Below are positions 58,220-64,000 of a stretch of DNA of 64,000 nucleotides, piece after piece; position 1 is the first letter of the stretch, and each line of letters opens with the position of its first letter. The DNA lies in NCBI GenBank assembly GCA_027405735.1, contig JAPEHQ010000003.1, positions 2,852,001-2,916,000 of the forward strand, written 5' to 3'. Under the pieces are notes generated by a model. It ran no database searches. It was not told the origin of the DNA and saw nothing but the letters and a program-made list of their open reading frames with translations. This DNA comes from Mucor racemosus. Taxonomy: Eukaryota; Mucoromycota; Mucoromycetes; Mucorales; Mucoraceae. Both the position numbers and the translations under genes were made by a program.

Positions 58220-59625
58220 AGTAATCAGCACTATAGTCTGGATTGAGTATAAGTAGCATCTTGGTCACCATAAACTGATTTTGAAGCGTAAAACATCCCA
58301 CCAAAATCTCCACAAAGATGGATAAACTTGGTACCATCATACTGAATTGAGTATAAGTAGCATTTTGATCATCTCAAGTTGATTTTTAAGCGTAAAACAT
58401 TCCACCAACGCCACCATTTAAGATGAATGAACTTGGTACCATCAAACTGGATTGAGTATAAGTAGCATCTTGGTCACCATAAACTGATTTTGAAGCGTAA
58501 AACATCCCACCAAAACCTCCACAAAGATGAATAAACTTGGTACCATTACACTGGATTGGGTATCAGCAACATTTTGATTATTTCAAGCTAATTTTCAAGT
58601 GTAAAACATCCCACCAACACCTCCAGTAAGATGAATAAACTTGGTACCATCATACTAAATGGAACAGAAGTAGCATTTTGATTACCATAAACTAATTTAC
58701 AAGTGTAAAACATCCCACCAAAACCTCCACCAAGATGAATAAATTTGGTATCATCGTACTGAATTGAATATAAGCAACATTTTGATCATTTCAAGCTGAT
58801 TTACAAACGTCAAACATCCCACTAAAATCTCAATCAAGATGAATAAACCTGATATCATCGCATTGAATTGAGTATAAGCAACATTTTGATCATTTCTAGT
58901 TGATTTTCAAACGTAAAACATTCCATCAACATCTCCAGTAAGATGAATAAACTTGGTATCATCACATTGAATTATTTCAGGCTGATTTCCAATGGCAAAA
59001 CATTCCATCAACAATACCTCCATTAAAATAAGTAACCTTTATATCATCATACTGAATGGGATATAAGTATCATTTTGATCACCATAAACTGGTTTACAAG
59101 TGTAAAACATTTCACCACACCTCCATCAAAATGAATAAACTTGGTATCACCACATTGAATTGAGTATAAGTAGCATCTTGGTCACCATAAACTGATTTTG
59201 AAGCGTAAAACATCCCACCAAAACCTCCACAAAGATGAATAAACTTGGTATCATAGTACTGAATTGAATATAAGCAACATTTGATCATTTCAAGCTGATT
59301 TTTAAGTGTGAAACATCCCACCAATACCTCCATTAAGATAAATAAACTTGGTACCATCATACTAAATGGAACAGAAGTAAAATTTTGATCACCATAAACT
59401 AATTTACAAGTGTAAAACATCCCACCAAAACCTCCACCAAGATGAATAAATTTGATATCATCGTACTGAATTGAGTAAAAGCAACATTTTGATCATCTCA
59501 AGTTGATTTTCAAGTGTAAATCATCCCACCAAAATCTCCATTAAGATGAATGAACTTGGTACCATCACACTGAATTAAATATGATAAGCAGCATCGAGCA
59601 CCATAAACTGATTTACAACCAGTCT
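58220..59625 (-). repeat. Tandem array of about 13 units of 104 bp
   Basis: Each unit contains CTTGGTACCATCATACTGAA, AAGTAGCAT, GTAAAACATCCCACCAA and a CTCCA...AGATGAATAAA segment. Starts of successive units lie near 58328, 58432, 58540, 58641, 58745, 58848, 58952, 59038, 59140, 59246, 59349, 59450 and 59556. On the minus strand a unit can be read as TKFIHLCGGFGGMFYASK followed by VYGDQDATYTQ, which looks like former coding sequence. Because 104 is not a multiple of three the frame drifts and stops occur, so the array as a whole is not a gene. Confidence 0.85.
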
Positions 59626-59629
59626 TATT

Positions 59630-62600
59630 TTTAAATAATTCTCTAGGATCACTTTTGTAAATGTAATACCATTGAAATGTTTATAATTGATCCACTTTAT
59701 CCAATATAAGGCTTCTGTAATTTAGTATTTTGGGCTTTGTTGGAACAAATTTTGTCATCAATCATACAACTATAAAACTAAGAAAATAGACGCGAAATTA
59801 TTAATATATTAAGCAGGAGTTGTCATTTCATGTTAATAAATATATATTTACCTTGTGAAATAAGCAGTTAGCAGACTTGAATTTTTATACAATTTTTGTT
59901 ATTAATTTATCATCATAATGAAATAGAGTATTTTATTAATATGCTTAGTATAATAATAGTATACAAAAGAAAGATAAGTTGCATGAGGATAGTATTTATG
60001 AAGGAATGATAATGAATTTTGGTGTACCCAAGACTGTGATTTTAATGTGGTAGCACCCTGAATAATATTATACCAACGAGAGACGACGTTTTTCGATTTT
60101 TCGATTCTGTATTGTTGTGTAATGTTTAATCAACTAAAAGGTTTAAAATAAAAATGTTCCTGTATATCTTAGATATTGAATAATAATAGAAAAAAAAACC
60201 AGTGTTAAATGCTTTTTTATTTATGCAAAAACAATTCTTTAAAAATCTTGAAAGTACATTATACAGTAGTAGTTGTGGGAACCTGGCTATCATTTTTTTC
60301 TCTTCACTAAAATCCTCTTTTGAAGTAGACTTTTTTGTTTTCAATGCAGTTCCATTGATTGTTTTGATAGAAACTAATTAACAGCAATTCAGAAGGAACC
60401 TTCAATATTCACACTCATTTAGCTAATGTAGATGCATCTTGAATGTTTTTAATGTACTTATTGTCATTATAGCAGTGGTATTCAAAGGTTTTTGATACTA
60501 GCGAATACGGCCAAAACTAATACAGTTGCAACTTATGATTCTACCATAACTATAGTTGAGTTGTTTCAAAAGAAAGAAAACAGCAGTTTTTCTCTTTATG
60601 AGACGGAATCTGTTGTTGGATTGGTGAAATATAAAATTGCAGAATCCTCATCTACTGTACTTATAGTGTCATTACTTCCAATAATATCTTTACGGCAAGT
60701 TTGCTTGACACTGCTGGTTCCAACATTTATATATAATCATTTCACGCATGCATTGCTTTTTTTTTTTGTGTTGCAGCCATAATTTTAGGTGCTGCCTATT
60801 TTTTTTTTTTTTTTTTTTTTTTATTTTCAATTTATTAAACTTCTTGCAGAAAAAACGCAAGCAATTGCTTTTTAGTCTAATAATTGTAGTAATCAGTCAG
60901 CGCTAGCATTTTCAGCAGCCATTTGCGTGCAGAATAATTCGGGAAGGACCATTTCAGCACGCTTTCTGCATGGAAACCTATTTTTTCTGCTCGAGCGGAG
61001 CTATTTTTTCGATATTCTCTCCATAGTGAGTCAATATGTATATGCTCACTTATCATCATTCAATGATATACGCAAAGAGTATTTCAACAATTGTGTACAG
61101 GTAGATCATTAACTATGTTATTTATATCATATTTACTATGTAGCAAATTTGTGAAATTTACTTACGCTCCTGTAATTATTAGTAGTTCGCGTGCAATAAT
61201 CATGCAAAAATCCCAATGCCTGCATTATCCGCACGGAAAGTTACTGCAGAAACTGCAGGCCATTGAGATTCCTGCGTAATTTGCAATTGCTTGCGGAAAA
61301 TATGCAGAAAAATTATCATCCCCATAATAAACTTGGATTGCTTGGCTGTACGCTTTCAAATTATACAGAGAAAGTAGCATATATAGCGCAAAATTTAATT
61401 TATTTTTCAGAGAAAATTACAAAATTCAATTTTCTGAATTTTTTGATTAAATAACGCCAATAGACATAAAGATATCTTAAAACACTTACTTAGATGGTTA
61501 AATACTATATAAACCTATGTTTATCTATCATATAAAAAAAGATGTAAATTTTTAAATTTATCTAAAAAAAATTATACATTTTCCGCAATTTTAACACCAA
61601 AAAAATCAAAAATGTACAGCAGTTTTGAAGCTACTACAAGCTATATTGCAATGCAAAAGAATATAGTAGAGTTCCCCTTTGTTTACAAAAGAGCCACAAG
61701 ACTGCTAATAAAAACTTTTCATTATGGTTCAAATCTTTTTTTATTCTTTTTTTGTATATGTTTATAAGTTACATAAATATGATTTGAATGTAATACATGG
61801 ATTGAACCCATCAATACACCGGCGGTTTCAAGCTTATTTAATTTTAAACAGTCGTATTTGTGCCCCTGGATATCAAGATCACGTTAAAAGAGGAATTACT
61901 AGGAATTTGAGCAGAAACACTGGTATTTTTAAAACAAATTATTGGTTCTTGTACTATTTTATGTGGTATTGCTACGATAGTATTCGACATTTTTGATTTT
62001 TATGAATAGATTTTTTATGGTAAATAGTAGTAACTGAAACTAGTAGTAACTACTGCTGTATTGATTGATAATGTGTTTTGCATTTCAACTATGTGGATTA
62101 TCGCTGAAAATAAACGAAAAGGAGGCTGGATTCGGTTTCATGGATATTGATATTATGAGAAAATGATCAAGGAAATGAGGATATGCTTTGACAAAGTGGT
62201 TTAAATGATGGCAGAAAAGGTAATTAAGAGTATTTGGAGATTTTGTGGATCGAGCATATTGCATTTTGCAGCAAAAAAATGACATATATGCAACAATTAG
62301 ACTTTGTGGGGGAGGGAAATGGTACATATTTTGGATGTAAAATCAACATTTTTACTATTAAAAATAAAATAAAAAAAATATCATGTTAAAGAGAAATATT
62401 TGGGCTTTATTTTGAATTATACATTGTATAATTGGTTGCGTCAAATTTGGGTCATAAAAATTAAAATTCATTGTAAAAAGCTTACTTGTCTGGTCAAAAC
62501 AACATGAAATTGTTATGATTTCGACAATGAAGACATGTCTATTAATGATTTGAATCAATAAAAATATATAACCTTGTGATATGCAGATAATAAACTACAA

Positions 62601-64000
62601 ATTTCACTTAAATTTACACTGAATTTATCTCTATTTATGAGCCATTTCAGGCCATTTCAATTCGGAAATTGCCATTTTTTTTTAACTAAAGCAATCAACC
62701 TCAAAAATTGTTTTAGTTAAGATAAATTTAATTCAAAATCACTACACGATTTACCAATGCAATCCTCGTTACTAATGTACAGTTTGTACGTTTCTCAAAG
62801 CAATTTCAATGAGATACTTACAAGATAATGTATTCCAAAGGCAATTTAGATTATGGTGGCAATTCCCATTGAAGTTTACATTTAAACAAAAAGACACTCG
62901 TTTGCATGTAAGAATTTTTGCATCATAGTATAGAGTCAAGAATTTTATGTTTGATGGTTTGTGTAGCATATTGCATATTCTGTTTTAGCATTCAATTTAA
63001 AAAACAGTACAAAGCAGCCTCAAGATTGGCTCAGTTTGATAATTTAGCGAGGTTTTATATATTTGAACTAAATAATCTAAAGCCTTGCTATCCATATTAA
63101 AAGCATTTTTATTCTCTTTTCTTACAAAAAATATGGGAATGCTCACTTTTTATATTTTGTATCCTGCTGATTCCCTCTTTTTTGATGATATTTAACCAGT
63201 CAAGCAAACCAGCATTTCTTTGATAGCTATATACTACTATGTATATACCTTTCAAAGACTGGCTGACTGACTAGTATGAAATCCAAGAATTCCTAATTTA
63301 AGACAGGTAAAGTATAATGCATAATACAATTCCTTTCATCAATCATGCTTATATACGACAATAACAGTGCTTATCCTTACTTTATTTAGAGATAACCTAA
63401 CTAAACTACTCATGAAAGTTACAGAAATATACCAAAAGCGGCCAATAGTGTAAAGTTCAATCATTGCAAAATACAATTGTTTTTATATTGAATACATTTT
63501 TTATACTTAGTTTACAGTTTGTGAGCTACAAACATTATATTTGAGCATTCATAAACTTTTTCTCATCATGGCCGGCTTCAATCAGTTTGCTTTCGAACAT
63601 TATCAGGCTTAATTTTATAGAATTAAATTGGCTCATTATCATAATTTGGACATAATGTGTTTGTGAAAAAGGTAAAATTCCATAAGAAAAAGGTGTGCTC
63701 TGTTCACATGCTGCTTAATAACTTTTTTTTGTTTTTCAATACATAGATGGTTGCAAGATTAGATGTTAAGAATATTAATATGTAAGATCATAACATAAAT
63801 GTGCCAGCAAGTTTAGTTAATTTGTACCGCTAACTAATGCACCATTTTTTATAGTCTAGATAAATTTGTATTTGATTTGTCTCGGCATGGTAAACTTATT
63901 CAACTATCAATTGAATACCATATGCAACTAAATAATAAAATAAATTATGGTTTGAAGAATTGTATCTGCAATACATTTATGCCGTTTTTAAGAAAAAAAG
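59630..64000. other. 4.4 kb AT-rich region without recognised genes
   Basis: Contains long T runs (60800-60822) and scattered short open frames of low-complexity composition. The stretch 60840-61330 is somewhat richer in GCAAT/TGCAG/CGGAAA words, and 62080-62330 gives protein-like pieces broken by stops on the plus strand, but neither can be assigned. No match to the repeats seen elsewhere in this window. Confidence 0.4.

Noticed and set aside
61724..61996. 90-codon frame on the plus strand
   Set aside because: No recognisable motif, high aromatic/low-complexity content typical of AT-rich noncoding DNA; evidence too weak for a gene call.
62080..62330. Possible decayed exon with pieces such as GYALTKWFK and YCILQQKNDIY
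   Set aside because: Interrupted by several stops and not assignable to any family; kept only as a note within the intergenic description.

Overview
The window comes from an AT-rich, repeat-laden fungal genome. Every confidently built gene has short GT-AG introns (about 45-75 nt), and several products are fungus-type (a Whi5/Nrm1-like cell-cycle repressor, a Stm1-like ribosome factor, an Msg5/Sdp1-like phosphatase). The style fits an early-diverging fungus, most likely Mucoromycota (Mucorales-like). That assignment is inference and no species is claimed.

Layout. Two gene islands sit in a sea of mobile DNA. Island 1 (about 3.7-15.7 kb): a small CYSTM-type membrane protein, NTF2, a two-thioredoxin-domain PDI, a PLP-dependent acidic amino-acid decarboxylase and a Cdc25-type Ras exchange factor. 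Island 2 (about 37.8-50.6 kb): a multi-pass membrane protein, a Whi5/Nrm1-like protein, an S4/degenerate pseudouridine synthase/HemK methyltransferase fusion, a Stm1/SERBP1 protein, a dual-specificity phosphatase, DNA ligase IV and a hemerythrin-like HHE protein. No operon logic applies. Neighbours are convergent or divergent pairs, for example NTF2/PDI convergent and LIG4/HHE divergent.

Both islands are bracketed by inward-facing inverted copies of one long repeat, R1. Copies A and B flank island 1 and copies C and D flank island 2. Nested solo LTRs give a relative chronology: A and B share one LTR at the same site, C and D lack it, and A carries a second LTR inside the first.

Between the islands (18.1-35 kb) lie a 6.4 kb hAT transposon with an uninterrupted 864-codon spliced transposase, several copies of a second long repeat (R2), a hAT MITE with a perfect 8-bp target duplication, a CACTA-like MITE, tRNA-derived sequences, LTR-like elements, and three decayed copies of a fragment resembling the C-terminal WD40 region of dynein intermediate chain. 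The right end of the window holds another R2 copy, a Tc1/mariner-like element, a 104-bp tandem array and about 4 kb of AT-rich sequence in which I recognise nothing.

Most notable: the S4-pseudo-RluA-HemK fusion whose catalytic Asp position is occupied by Gln; the repeated dynein exon fragment; the intact hAT transposase in an element whose two ends lie in different repeats; and the symmetric inverted-repeat bracketing of both gene islands.
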